NCBI GenBank assembly: GCA_036506155.1
Contig: DASXSF010000149.1
Span: 1 to 64,000, forward strand
DNA: 64,000 nucleotides
From: DASXRA01 sp036506155
Lineage (GTDB): Bacteria > Actinomycetota > Actinomycetes > Mycobacteriales > Jatrophihabitantaceae
Reading direction: 5' to 3'
Position 1 is the first letter of the stretch. Every line of letters starts with the position of its first letter. A model generated the notes under the pieces. That model did no database searches. It was not told the DNA's origin and worked only from the letters and a program-made list of their open reading frames with translations. The position numbers and the translations under genes are program-made. Positions 1 to 8,057 of this stretch are shown here, piece after piece.

Positions 1-225
1 CGCGAGGCGCTCGACCGCATCGGCTACCCCTGGGTCAGCAGCCACATCTTCCGCAAGACCGTCGCGTCGCGCCTCGACGACGAGGGCTACGGCATCCGCC
101 ACATCGCGGACCAACTCGGCCACAGCCGACCCTCAACCACCATGGACTACTACCTCGGACGCCGCGCACTCACAACGATCGACCTCACCGATGCGCTCGA
201 ACCCCTAGTGCGAGGAAGCCAGTAA
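1..225 (+). CDS. tyrosine recombinase (phage-type integrase), C-terminal fragment cut by the window edge
   Basis: Reading frame 1 is open from the first base to a TAA at 223-225, giving 74 residues of the catalytic end of a tyrosine recombinase. Seen: an HxxR box (HIFRK), a GHS motif (QLGHSRPSTT) and the tyrosine nucleophile in MDYYLGRR. This is the known order of the last catalytic residues in the family. The protein cuts and rejoins DNA at attachment sites, and here it ends 66 bp from the 3' end of a tRNA-Lys. That is the usual position of an integrase next to its own attachment site. The rest of the gene and its element lie left of the window. Whether it is intact cannot be seen. Confidence 0.9.
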   Translation, partial: REALDRIGYPWVSSHIFRKTVASRLDDEGYGIRHIADQLGHSRPSTTMDYYLGRRALTTIDLTDALEPLVRGSQ

Positions 226-226
226 A

Positions 227-259
227 TGGTTCGTTTGTGGTTCGTTTCTGGTTCGCACC
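227..259 (+). repeat. three tandem 11-bp repeats after the integrase gene
   Basis: TGGTTCGTTT occurs at 227-236 and 238-247, and TGGTTCGCAC at 249-258, with an exact 11-bp period. The repeats begin two bases after the integrase stop codon and lie between it and the tRNA-Lys 3' end. Direct repeats of about one helical turn beside an attachment site resemble integrase arm-binding sites. That role is inferred. Confidence 0.5.
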
Positions 260-290
260 CAGCCCAGCAGACGAGAATCCCCTTATATCG

Positions 291-363
291 TGGGCCCCGA
301 GGGACTCGAACCCTCAACCTACGGATTAAAAGTCCGCAGCTCTGCCGATTGAGCTAGAGGCCC
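291..363 (-). tRNA. tRNA-Lys (anticodon TTT)
   Basis: The minus strand folds as a full cloverleaf of 73 nt. The acceptor stem is GGGCCTC with GGGGCCC and an A discriminator at 291. The D stem is GCTC/GAGC. The anticodon stem is GCGGA/TCCGT around loop CTTTTAA, with the anticodon at 328-330. The T stem is GAGGG/CCCTC with loop TTCGAGT. CCA is not encoded. Its 3' half faces the integrase fragment, so it is the likely attachment site. Confidence 0.96.
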
Positions 364-457
364 ATGGCGTCCAGTTTTGCAGACGGGGAGCGGCGACCGT
401 AATGAACGTGCACGCGCCGGTCACGTCGCCGAAATGGGGGGCTGTCAGCGTTGTCGC

Positions 458-1090
458 ATGATGGCATCGTGCATCGGACAGCGTCCTGGCGGGGTGCGGG
501 CGCGCGGGTTGGATGACGGCGCGGCGCGGCATGCGTCGCTGGTGGGGCTGGTGCGCCAGCCGTGGCTGGTGCGGGTGGGCAGTGCCAGCATTCTCATCAG
601 GGGAGCCGGGCCGCGTGATCTTGCCGCGGTGGCCGAGATGCACGGGCGCTGCTCACCGCAGAGCCTGCTCAACCGGTACCGCGCCGGCGGGCAGCGCCCG
701 GCCGTCGCTGCGCTCGAAAAGCAGCTGCGCGAGCCGCTGAGCTTCGTGGCAGCCACGTACGGCAGGACGATTGTCGGCGTCGCGGTGACCAGCGCCGACC
801 CCCGGCATGGCCGGGACGCCGCCGAGGTCGGACTGCTCGTGGAGGACGCCTGGCAGGGCTGGCGTCTGGGTCGTGAGCTGATGAGCCATCTCGCCGGCGC
901 GAGCCTGGTAGCCGGTTACACGGAGCTGATCGCGTATCCCGCGACTTCTACCGTGATCGCGCAGCGGCTCATGGTCGACGTCGGCCACACCCGGGTCGTC
1001 GCCGACCCGGCAGGCACGCACCTGCACACCTACCTGTCCGACCCGGTGGTGCTGGGGCTCGGCCCGGTACGCGAGCAACTCGCGAGCTGA
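458..1090 (+). CDS. GNAT-family N-acetyltransferase
   Basis: The 210-residue product has a GNAT core. Beta-1 and alpha-1 read ILIRGAGPRDLAAVAEMHGR (residues ~49-70), followed by a central sheet (SFVAATYGRTIVGVAVT) and a degenerate acetyl-CoA loop (VEDAWQGWRLGRELMSHL, about residues 130-145). The family transfers an acetyl group from acetyl-CoA to an amine. The substrate cannot be read here. ATG 458 or 461 follows a G-rich stretch at 436-441, but the frame is open to 377, so the first residues are uncertain. The gene is divergent from the tRNA-Lys and ends 2 bp before the stop of the convergent small gene. Confidence 0.75.
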   Translation: MMASCIGQRPGGVRARGLDDGAARHASLVGLVRQPWLVRVGSASILIRGAGPRDLAAVAEMHGRCSPQSLLNRYRAGGQRPAVAALEKQLREPLSFVAATYGRTIVGVAVTSADPRHGRDAAEVGLLVEDAWQGWRLGRELMSHLAGASLVAGYTELIAYPATSTVIAQRLMVDVGHTRVVADPAGTHLHTYLSDPVVLGLGPVREQLAS

Positions 1091-1092
1091 GC

Positions 1093-1317
1093 TCAGCCGG
1101 TCTTGCCCGACAACGCGACGAGCACGCCGGCCAGCGCGAAGTGTTTGTTGCTGCCGAGGTCGCGCACCGTCTCGATCCCTAACGCCTCCTTGAGGAGCGC
1201 GGCGTCCTTGTCGGTCACGCCGGCGAGCGCTGACGGCGGGGCGCCCAAGATCTCGTCGAAGGTCTTGTCCTCGTATGCCTTGTCCAGGCCCTTGCTGAGG
1301 TTCACCGAAACGGGCAT
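1093..1317 (-). CDS. small conserved actinobacterial protein, helix-hairpin-helix-like
   Basis: A 74-residue protein beginning MPVSVNLSKGLDKAYEDKT. The second half (LAGVTDKDAALLKEALGIETVRDLG) has the spacing of a helix-hairpin-helix fold, which often contacts DNA or a partner protein. Proteins like this are common in actinobacteria and have no settled function. ATG 1317 is chosen because AAGGGG lies about 11 nt upstream on the minus strand. Upstream in-frame starts at 1326 and 1368 exist but are less well placed. The gene is divergent from murB and shares a short upstream region with it. Confidence 0.75.
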   Translation of the reverse strand: MPVSVNLSKGLDKAYEDKTFDEILGAPPSALAGVTDKDAALLKEALGIETVRDLGSNKHFALAGVLVALSGKTG

Positions 1318-1404
1318 GCGACCCATCCCCTTCGCGTCGACAATGCCGATGCGACCAGCGTCGTTCACCCGGGGTCGGATCGGCGACTGTGGGGGGCCGA
1401 CGGG

Positions 1405-1410
1405 TAACCT
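1405..1410 (+). promoter_or_regulatory. -10 box TAACCT, leaderless murB start
   Basis: TAACCT fits the actinobacterial TAnnnT -10 consensus and is followed by 8 nt and then GTG at 1419. Transcription would begin at or next to the start codon. This supports GTG 1419 over the upstream GTG 1389. Confidence 0.55.
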
Positions 1411-1418
1411 CGCGCAGC

Positions 1419-2429
1419 GTGCCGACCACTCTCGCCGAGCTGACCACGCTGCGCCTCGGCGGCCCGATCGACCGCATTGCCGATGCCGGCACGAGCGGCG
1501 AGCTCGTCGAGGTGATCCGCGCGGCGGACGCAGCCGGCGAGCCGGTGCTGCTCGTCGGGGGCGGGAGCAACCTGGTTGCCGCGGATGCGGGATGGCCCGG
1601 ACTCGTGGTACGGGTGCGCTCCAGCGGCATCCGCCTCGACAGGCACGATGACGATCTTGCCGTGACCGTCCAGGCCGGCGAGTCCTGGGACGACTTCGTG
1701 GCGCTCACCGTCGCGGAACGCTGGTCCGGGCTGGCGTCGATGTCAGGCATACCGGGGCTCACCGGCGCGACGCCGGTCCAGAACGTGGGCGCCTACGGCA
1801 GCGAGGTGGCCGACACGATCACGTCGCTTCATGTGTACGACCGCCAGCAGCGCGATGTGACGGCATGGACGCCCGCGCAGTGCGGGTTCGGGTTCCGCAC
1901 CAGCGCCTTCAAGCACACCGACCGTTACGTCGTCCTCGAGGTGACCTTCGCCCTGCGCCGCTCGCCCGACGCCGTGCCGGTCCGGTATCTGGAGCTGGCA
2001 CGGCGGCTGGGCATCGAGCCGGGCGGCGTCGCGCCGTCCACGGAAGTGCGCGAAACCGTACTGGAGCTGCGCCGCAGTAAGGGAATGGTGCTCGACCCAG
2101 CGGACCACGACAGCTGGAGCGTCGGCTCCTTCTTCGTCAACCCGTTCGTCGATGCAGCGCTCGCCCCCACCGACTGTCCACAGTGGACGGTCGGAGGACG
2201 GGTGAAGCTGTCCGCCGCGTGGCTGATCGAGCACGCCGGCTTCGACAAGGGATATGGCCTGCCCGGCCGGGTGTCCGTCTCCACGAAGCACAGCCTGGCG
2301 CTGACCAACCGCGGCGGCGCTAGCACCGCCGAACTGCTCGACCTCGCTCGCGAGATCCAATCCGGGGTGGAGAAGGAGTTCGGGATCAAGCTCGCCCCAG
2401 AGGCCCACCTCGTCGGGGTCACGCTCTAG
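1419..2429 (+). CDS. murB: UDP-N-acetylmuramate dehydrogenase
   Basis: MurB reduces UDP-GlcNAc-enolpyruvate to UDP-MurNAc with NADPH and FAD, the second committed step of peptidoglycan synthesis in the cytoplasm. Of 336 residues, the FAD-binding half has GGGSNLVAADAG and IPGLTGATPVQNVGAYG. The C-terminal half has SVGSFFVNP, which carries the catalytic serine, then AWLIEHAGFDKGY and the terminal PEAHLVG with the catalytic glutamate. The length is typical. The gene ends in TAG and overlaps the stop of the convergent SDR gene by 11 bp. Its position before an SDR and mshA matches the order around M. tuberculosis Rv0482. Confidence 0.95.
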   Translation: MPTTLAELTTLRLGGPIDRIADAGTSGELVEVIRAADAAGEPVLLVGGGSNLVAADAGWPGLVVRVRSSGIRLDRHDDDLAVTVQAGESWDDFVALTVAERWSGLASMSGIPGLTGATPVQNVGAYGSEVADTITSLHVYDRQQRDVTAWTPAQCGFGFRTSAFKHTDRYVVLEVTFALRRSPDAVPVRYLELARRLGIEPGGVAPSTEVRETVLELRRSKGMVLDPADHDSWSVGSFFVNPFVDAALAPTDCPQWTVGGRVKLSAAWLIEHAGFDKGYGLPGRVSVSTKHSLALTNRGGASTAELLDLAREIQSGVEKEFGIKLAPEAHLVGVTL

Positions 2430-3162
2430 CGCGGGCGATCTTGTGGGGCGCTGCCTGGGCCAATGGCTTGACGACGAGCAGGTCGATGTTGACGTGTGCC
2501 GGGCGGGTCACCGCGAAGGCGATGCAATCCGCGATGTCCTCCGCGGTGAGCGGTTCTTCGACGCCGGCATAGACGGCGTCCGCCTTCGCGCGATCGCCGC
2601 GCATGCGCACCAGCGAGAATTCCTCGGTACGCACCAAGCCCGGCGCAATCTCGGTGACCCGGACGGGCCGGCCGTTGAGTTCGAGGCGCAGCGTCTCCAC
2701 CACAGCGGTTTCGGCATGCTTGGCCGCGGTGTAACCGGCACCGCCCTCGTAGACCAGGTGGCCCGCGATCGACCCGGTGACGACGATGTGGCCGCCGGCG
2801 CCGCGCTCCAGCGCCGGCAGCAGTGCCTGGGTCACCCGCAGCACGCCCAGGACGTTCGTGTCGTACATCGCCTGCCAGTCCGCGGGGTCCGCCCGCTCGA
2901 CCGGTTCGACGCCGATCGCCCCGCCCGCGTTGTTCACCAGCACGTCCACGTCGGGCAGCGACGCGGCGAGGGCGGCAACGGACGCCGCGGACGTGACGTC
3001 CAGCGTCGCTGCCCGGATTCCGGGCGTCGCAGCGGCAAGTTCGTCGAGGCGCTCGCGCCGCCGAGCGGCCGCGACCACCGAGAAACCCTCGGCGGCCAGC
3101 CGCCGGGCGGTGGCCGCCCCGATCCCGCTGCTTGCTCCGGTCACCACTGCGACGCGCGTCAT
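2419..3162 (-). CDS. short-chain dehydrogenase/reductase (SDR)
   Basis: A 247-residue classical SDR. It has TGASSGIG (cofactor loop, residues ~8-15), NNAGG (~80), a catalytic serine in VVTGSIAG and YTAAK as the YxxxK pair. An Arg-rich segment after beta-2 (AARRRERL) suggests NADP(H). It reduces or oxidises a carbonyl/alcohol pair. The substrate is not evident, and the C-terminal MxGD.../AEDIADCIAF segment resembles the NADP-dependent 3-hydroxy acid dehydrogenase-like SDRs. ATG 3162 matches the usual family N-terminus, although the frame stays open to 3246. It is divergent from mshA and convergent with murB. Confidence 0.88.
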   Translation of the reverse strand: MTRVAVVTGASSGIGAATARRLAAEGFSVVAAARRRERLDELAAATPGIRAATLDVTSAASVAALAASLPDVDVLVNNAGGAIGVEPVERADPADWQAMYDTNVLGVLRVTQALLPALERGAGGHIVVTGSIAGHLVYEGGAGYTAAKHAETAVVETLRLELNGRPVRVTEIAPGLVRTEEFSLVRMRGDRAKADAVYAGVEEPLTAEDIADCIAFAVTRPAHVNIDLLVVKPLAQAAPHKIARARA

Positions 3163-3197
3163 GGATAAGGATTGTGCATAGGGGGCATCATCGGGCT

Positions 3198-4400
3198 GTG
3201 CAGCGCGTCGCGATGTTGAGCGTCCACACCTCGCCTCTCGACCCACCGGGCGGCGGCGACGCGGGCGGAATGAATGTCTACATCGTCGAGACGGCCAAGC
3301 GGATGGCGGATGCCGGGCTGGCCGTCGAGATCTTCACCCGGGCTACGTCCAGCAGGCAGCCGCGTTGCGTCGAGATGCACCCGGGCGTCGCGGTGCGCCA
3401 TGTCGTCGCCGGGCCGTTCGGGGGACTGAGCAAGAACGAGTTACCCGGACAGTTGTGCGCGTTCACCGCGGCGGTGCTGCGGGCCGAGGCGCACCACGCG
3501 CCGGGCTGGTACGACATCATCCACTCGCATTACTGGCTATCCGGACAGGTGGGCTGGCTGGCCCGCGACCGCTGGGGCGTGCCGCTTGTGCACAGCGCGC
3601 ACACGCTCAGCAAGGTCAAGAACGCCGCGCTGGCCGACGGCGATGTTCCGGAACCGCTCGTCCGCGCGGCCGGCGAGCTGCAGGTCGTCGCCGAGGCCGA
3701 TCGGCTTGTCGCATCCACCGAACAGGAGCGCGACGAGCTTGTCACGGACTACGGCGCCGACCCTGCGCGGATCGACGTGGTGCCGCCCGGCGTCGACCTG
3801 GCCACCTTCACGCCGGGTGTCGCCGATCGCGCAAAGCTCGGCATCCCCGGCGAGGCCCGGGTGCTGCTCTTCGCGGGGCGCCTCCAGCCGCTCAAGGCCC
3901 CGGACCTCCTGTTGCGCGCCCTCGCCGTTCTACGCGCACAGGAGCCTCGCGCCTACGCCGTCATTGTCGGCGCGCCGAGCGGAACGGACCCGGACTGGCT
4001 GCCCGGGCTTGCCAACCACCTCGGCGTCCCGGCGAAGTTCGTGCCGCCGGTCGGGCGAGCCGAGCTGGCCGCCTACTACCGGGCGGCCGACCTGACCGTG
4101 GTGCCCAGCTACAACGAGTCGTTCGGGCTCGTCGCCCTCGAGTCGCTGGCCTGTGGGACGCCCGTCGTCGCGGCCGCCGTCGGCGGGCTGCCCACCGCCG
4201 TGGGACAGGCGGGCATCCTCGTCGAGGGACACGACCCCGAGGTATGGGCCGGCGTGCTCGCCCGGGCCCTGCGTCATCCGCCCGACCCCACCGTGGCACG
4301 CCGCCAGGCCAGCCGCTTCTCCTGGGACAGAACTACGGCGGGACTGCTGAAGTCCTATCGAGACGCGCTGGCGAGCTTCCAACTGGCGGCGGCCTCGTGA
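3198..4400 (+). CDS. mshA: D-inositol-3-phosphate glycosyltransferase (mycothiol synthesis)
   Basis: MshA joins N-acetylglucosamine from UDP-GlcNAc to 1-L-inositol-1-phosphate, the first step of mycothiol synthesis. Mycothiol is the main thiol of actinobacteria. The 400-residue protein is a GT-B enzyme. Its N-terminal half begins with SVHTSPLDPPGGGDAGGMN, the MshA signature that binds inositol phosphate. Its C-terminal half has GRLQPLKAPDLL and the EX7E motif in YNESFGLVALES. GTG 3198 matches the family start, and longer frames reach 3132. Its stop overlaps the following YbjN gene in GTGA, so the two are translationally coupled, as at Rv0486-Rv0487. Confidence 0.94.
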   Translation: MQRVAMLSVHTSPLDPPGGGDAGGMNVYIVETAKRMADAGLAVEIFTRATSSRQPRCVEMHPGVAVRHVVAGPFGGLSKNELPGQLCAFTAAVLRAEAHHAPGWYDIIHSHYWLSGQVGWLARDRWGVPLVHSAHTLSKVKNAALADGDVPEPLVRAAGELQVVAEADRLVASTEQERDELVTDYGADPARIDVVPPGVDLATFTPGVADRAKLGIPGEARVLLFAGRLQPLKAPDLLLRALAVLRAQEPRAYAVIVGAPSGTDPDWLPGLANHLGVPAKFVPPVGRAELAAYYRAADLTVVPSYNESFGLVALESLACGTPVVAAAVGGLPTAVGQAGILVEGHDPEVWAGVLARALRHPPDPTVARRQASRFSWDRTTAGLLKSYRDALASFQLAAAS

Positions 4401-4879
4401 ACCCGGCGGAGACCGTTGAGGCGACGCTGCGCGAGTCCGGACTGGAATACGAGCGGCTCAGTGGTCAGCAGTTCGTCGTGAACCTCCCGGGCACGCGCCG
4501 GCTCAAGACCGCATGCTGGCTGACCGTCGGCGAACACGCCATGTCCATCGAGGCATTCGTGATGCGCGGGCCGGATGAGAACGCCGCGCAGGTCTACCGC
4601 TACCTGCTCGAGCACAACGCACGGATGTACGCGGTCGCGTGGTCGATCGACGACTCGGGTGATGTGTACCTGACCGGCAAGCTGCCACTCGCAGCTGTGA
4701 CGTCCGAGGAGATTGACCGGGTACTCGGTGCGGTCCTCGAGTACGCCGACGGCTCCTTCAACGCCCTCCTCCAACTCGGCTTCGGGTCGTCGATCCGGCG
4801 GGAATGGGCGTGGCGGATCAAGAACAACGAGTCGCTGGCCAACCTGGCGGCGTTCGAGGCGTTCGCCAAGGGCGAATAG
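4397..4879 (+). CDS. YbjN-domain protein coupled to mshA
   Basis: A 160-residue protein starting at GTG 4397, inside the mshA stop (GTGA overlap). The sequence has the YbjN/type III secretion chaperone-like alpha-beta fold (LKTACWLTVGEHAMSIEAFV, then QVYRYLLEHNARMYAVAWSID, then LTGKLPLAAVTSEEIDRVLGAVL). The family has no known catalytic activity, and the fold suggests protein binding. Its fixed place behind mshA in actinobacteria suggests a link to mycothiol or envelope metabolism, but this is only context. Confidence 0.85.
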   Translation: MNPAETVEATLRESGLEYERLSGQQFVVNLPGTRRLKTACWLTVGEHAMSIEAFVMRGPDENAAQVYRYLLEHNARMYAVAWSIDDSGDVYLTGKLPLAAVTSEEIDRVLGAVLEYADGSFNALLQLGFGSSIRREWAWRIKNNESLANLAAFEAFAKGE

Positions 4880-4881
4880 TT

Positions 4882-4944
4882 TCGAAACGCTTGCGTAGCG
4901 GATTGCGTTGCGCTACGGTCGCGTATCGAAACGCAGCCGTAGCG
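4882..4944 (+). promoter_or_regulatory. promoter and probable TetR operator of the MFS-TetR operon
   Basis: A -35 box TTGCGT (4891-4896), a 17-bp spacer and a -10 box TACGGT (4914-4919) precede the MFS start. Two 19-bp direct repeats overlap them: TCGAAACGCTTGCGTAGCG (4882-4900) and TCGAAACGCAGCCGTAGCG (4926-4944), 44 bp apart and differing only in the centre. CGTAGCG (4894-4900) also pairs as an inverted repeat with CGCTACG (4911-4917). The repeats cover the promoter, as expected for a repressor binding site. The TetR protein encoded in the same operon is the likely ligand. Confidence 0.65.
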
Positions 4945-4963
4945 AAACTCCGGGAGCCCCATC

Positions 4964-6655
4964 GTGGACGAGAAGACGATTCACCAGCGCCGCTGGTGGA
5001 TCCTGAGCGTGCTGGTGATCTGCCTGCTCGTCGTGATCCTCGATAACACCATCCTGAACGTGGCCCTGAAGACGGTGCAGGAGGATCTCGACGCGTCGCA
5101 GAGCCAGATGCAATGGGCGGTCGACAGCTACGCACTCGTCTTCGCCGGGCTACTGATCACCTGGGGCGTGCTGGGCGACCGCTTGGGTCGCAAGAAGGTG
5201 CTGCTGTTCGGTATGGCGGCGTTCGGCGTGACGTCGGCACTGTGCTCGTTCGCGGGTTCGCCGGGCACGCTGATTGCGTTCCGGGCGCTGATGGGCATCG
5301 GCGCGGCGGCCGTCCAGCCGCAGACGCTCTCGATCATCCAGAACGTGTTCGAGCCGAAGGAGCGTGCCAAGGCGATCGGTATCTGGGCCGGCGCCTCGGG
5401 CATGGCGATTGCCCTGGGCCCCATCGCCGGCGGTGCCCTGTTGAAGTACTTCTGGTGGGGCTCGATCTTCCTGGTCAACGTGCCGATCGTGATCGTGGGC
5501 CTCGTCGCGATCGCAGCCCTGGTGCCCGAGTCGAGCAACCCGCGGCCGGGCCGGCTCGACCCGACAGGTGTGCTGCTGTCGATCGTCGCGCTCGTGGTCC
5601 TGGTGTACGGCGTGATCCAGGGCGGCAACACGAACAACTGGGTGGGTTGGAACACGCTCGGGGCGATCGTCTTGGGCCTCGCGCTGTTGGGGCTGTTCGT
5701 CGTGATGCAGGCGCGGAGCGATCACCCGACGATCGACGTGCATCTGTTCCGCAACCGGCGCTTCTCAGCCGGCGTCGCGGCGATCGGTGTGACGTTCCTG
5801 GTCATGACGGGCTCGACGTTCTACCTGGCGTACTTCATGCAGGCGGTGCGCGGCTACACAGCGCTGGCTGCGGGCGTCGCGATCGTCGCCGTCGCCGTCG
5901 CGGTGATGGTGGCCGCTCCACTGTCGGCGCGGCTCTCGGAGCGCTTCGGGCCGCGGGTGGTCACAGCTACCGGGCTCGTGCTCACGTCGTTGGGTATCGC
6001 GTCATACGGCCTGGCCACCCGCACCATGCCGCAGTGGGTGATCGAGATCCAGATGGCCAGCTTCGGTGCCGGCCTGGGCTTGGTCATGACGCCGGCCACC
6101 AACTCGATCATGAGCGCGGTGCCCCGGGAGAAGGCCGGCGCCGGGTCCGCGGTTAACAACACCGTGCGGCAGGTGGCGGCCGCGCTGGGCGTCGCGATCC
6201 TCGGCTCGCTGCTGGCGGTCGCGTTCCGCAGTCACCTCGGCTCGGACGCCCCGGCCCGGCTGGCGGCGCAGCTCGACCAGCCTGCAGCCGTCGTCGCGAC
6301 GCTTCCGGCCGACGCGCAGGTCTCCACCCAGGTCAAGAGCGACGCGAGCGAGTCCATCGGCGGCGCGCTCGAGTTCGTCGGCAAGGCCACCGGCGCGCTC
6401 GAGCAGCGGGCCGGCGCGGCCGGAGTCAGCGCTACGCCCGCGCAGCGTGAGCAGGCTCAGGCGGCCATCGGTGAGTTCGTCGACCACTCGAAGAACGCCT
6501 TCATGTCGGCGATGCGGTACACCTCGGTGGTGTCCGGGGCGATCGGGCTCGTCGGAGCGATCGCCGCGTTCATCTTCCTGCCCAACCGCCGCGAGCACGC
6601 CGACCTCAGTGCCGAGACGATTCCGGCGTCCAGCGAGCCGGCGATGGCGCACTGA
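4964..6655 (+). CDS. MFS drug exporter, DHA2 (14-TM, EmrB/QacA) type
   Basis: A 563-residue proton-driven exporter of the major facilitator superfamily. Seen: 14 probable membrane helices, motif A after helix 2 (GDRLGRKKVLL, residues ~71-81), the antiporter motif C region (IGIWAGASGMAIALGPIAGG) and a late helix after a 90-residue soluble insert near the C-terminus. Members expel hydrophobic drugs and dyes. The actual substrate is unknown. GTG 4964 follows GGGAG with a 7-nt gap. The stop overlaps the start of the tetR gene (TGATG), so pump and repressor are co-transcribed. Confidence 0.9.
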   Translation: MDEKTIHQRRWWILSVLVICLLVVILDNTILNVALKTVQEDLDASQSQMQWAVDSYALVFAGLLITWGVLGDRLGRKKVLLFGMAAFGVTSALCSFAGSPGTLIAFRALMGIGAAAVQPQTLSIIQNVFEPKERAKAIGIWAGASGMAIALGPIAGGALLKYFWWGSIFLVNVPIVIVGLVAIAALVPESSNPRPGRLDPTGVLLSIVALVVLVYGVIQGGNTNNWVGWNTLGAIVLGLALLGLFVVMQARSDHPTIDVHLFRNRRFSAGVAAIGVTFLVMTGSTFYLAYFMQAVRGYTALAAGVAIVAVAVAVMVAAPLSARLSERFGPRVVTATGLVLTSLGIASYGLATRTMPQWVIEIQMASFGAGLGLVMTPATNSIMSAVPREKAGAGSAVNNTVRQVAAALGVAILGSLLAVAFRSHLGSDAPARLAAQLDQPAAVVATLPADAQVSTQVKSDASESIGGALEFVGKATGALEQRAGAAGVSATPAQREQAQAAIGEFVDHSKNAFMSAMRYTSVVSGAIGLVGAIAAFIFLPNRREHADLSAETIPASSEPAMAH

Positions 6656-7248
6656 TGAGCACCGGTACCGAACGACGTCCGGGCCGGCCGCGCAGCCCTG
6701 CCGCGGATGAGGCGATCCTCGACGCGACCGTAGACCTGCTCGCGGAGCAGGGCTTCCTCGGGCTGAGCGTCGAGGCCGTGGCAGCCCGGGCCGGGGTCGC
6801 GAAGACGACGATCTACCGGCGCTGGCCGACGAAAGACGACCTGCTGACGGATGCGGTCGCCTGCATGAAGGGCCCACATTCCGAGCCGCCGGGTGAGTCC
6901 GTGCGCGACGATCTGATCTTCATGCTGAGCCGGGTGCGCGACGCGTGGTTCAAGGGCCGGTTCGGTCGTCTCATGGCGCGGCTCGCCGCCGACGGGCTGG
7001 AGCGCCCAGAGCTGTACCGGCAGGGCAGAGAGCGGTTCGTTGCGCCCAGGCGCGCGGCGATGCGACGGGTGATCGAACGGGGAATCGCCGAGGGCGGCAT
7101 CCGGCGGGACGTCGACCCGGAGTGGATCATCAGCCTGCTCGTCTCGCCCATCATCAGCGCGGCGCTGACGCACCAGGACGCCCTGTCGAGACGGCAGATT
7201 GAGTTCGGTGTCGACACGGTGCTGGCGGGATTGCGTCCCGGACGGTAG
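6655..7248 (+). CDS. TetR-family repressor of the adjacent MFS exporter
   Basis: 197 residues. The N-terminal helix-turn-helix is complete: DEAILDATVDLLAEQGFLGLSVEAVAARAGVAKTTIYRRWPTKDDLL (residues ~16-62, given here in outline by its hallmark AKTTIYRRWPTK). The C-terminal domain is the variable ligand-binding part. The ATG overlaps the exporter stop. Autoregulation is suggested by the paired 19-bp repeats that cover the operon promoter at 4882-4944. The ligand is probably one of the pump's substrates. Confidence 0.9.
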   Translation: MSTGTERRPGRPRSPAADEAILDATVDLLAEQGFLGLSVEAVAARAGVAKTTIYRRWPTKDDLLTDAVACMKGPHSEPPGESVRDDLIFMLSRVRDAWFKGRFGRLMARLAADGLERPELYRQGRERFVAPRRAAMRRVIERGIAEGGIRRDVDPEWIISLLVSPIISAALTHQDALSRRQIEFGVDTVLAGLRPGR

Positions 7249-7288
7249 AAGGCGGCATCTCGTCAGTCGCTAAGCGGCCACTGGCAGG

Positions 7289-8038
7289 ATGGCGTGCGTG
7301 ACCGCAACGCTGGTGCTACTCCGCCATGGCGAGAGCGACTGGAACCAGAAGAACCTGTTCACCGGCTGGGTGGACGTCGATCTCACCGCGGCCGGCGAGG
7401 CGGAAGCGCGCCGGGCCGGTGAGCTGCTCGTGTCGCACGGCTTGCTGCCGGACGTCGTGCACACGTCGCTGCTCCGGCGCGGGATACGCTCCGCCGATCT
7501 CTGCCTGGACGCCGCCGAGCGGCACTGGATCCCGGTGCGCCGTTCCTGGCGGCTGAACGAGCGGCACTACGGGGCCTTGCAGGGTAAGGACAAGGCAGCG
7601 GTGCGCAAGGAGTTCGGGGACGAGCAGTTCGTGCTGTGGCGCCGCTCGTACGACGTTCCGCCTCCGCCGTCGCCGGACGACGACGAGCACAGCCAGGTCG
7701 GAGACCCGCGTTATGCCGACCTGCTGGAATCGGTACCCCGTACCGAATGCCTTGCCGACGTGGTGGCCCGGCTGTTGCCCTACTGGTACGACGCGATCGT
7801 GCCAGACCTGCGCCACGGCACCGTCCTGATCGCGGCACACGGCAACTCGCTGCGTGCGATGGTCAAACACCTCGACGGGCTCTCGGACGAGGCCGTGGTG
7901 TCGCTGAACATCCCGACCGGGATCCCGCTGCGCTACGACCTTGACCCGGTGACGCTCCGCCCGAAGCAGCCGGCGGAGTACCTCGATCCCGAGGCGGCCG
8001 CGGAGGCGATTCAGGCCGTGGCCAACCAGGGCCGCTGA
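7289..8038 (+). CDS. gpmA: 2,3-bisphosphoglycerate-dependent phosphoglycerate mutase
   Basis: GpmA interconverts 3- and 2-phosphoglycerate in glycolysis through a phosphohistidine. The 249-residue protein has the catalytic RHGES motif with the long dPGM signature LRHGESDWNQKNLFTGW, then NERHYGALQGKDK, YDVPPPP and the second histidine in AAHGNSLRAMVKHL. It is cytoplasmic and of normal length. The start is ATG 7289 or GTG 7298. The gene lies just before the phoU/senX3 cluster, as gpm1 does in M. tuberculosis. Confidence 0.95.
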   Translation: MACVTATLVLLRHGESDWNQKNLFTGWVDVDLTAAGEAEARRAGELLVSHGLLPDVVHTSLLRRGIRSADLCLDAAERHWIPVRRSWRLNERHYGALQGKDKAAVRKEFGDEQFVLWRRSYDVPPPPSPDDDEHSQVGDPRYADLLESVPRTECLADVVARLLPYWYDAIVPDLRHGTVLIAAHGNSLRAMVKHLDGLSDEAVVSLNIPTGIPLRYDLDPVTLRPKQPAEYLDPEAAAEAIQAVANQGR

Positions 8039-8057
8039 GCGCTCGGGCAAACGCTCG

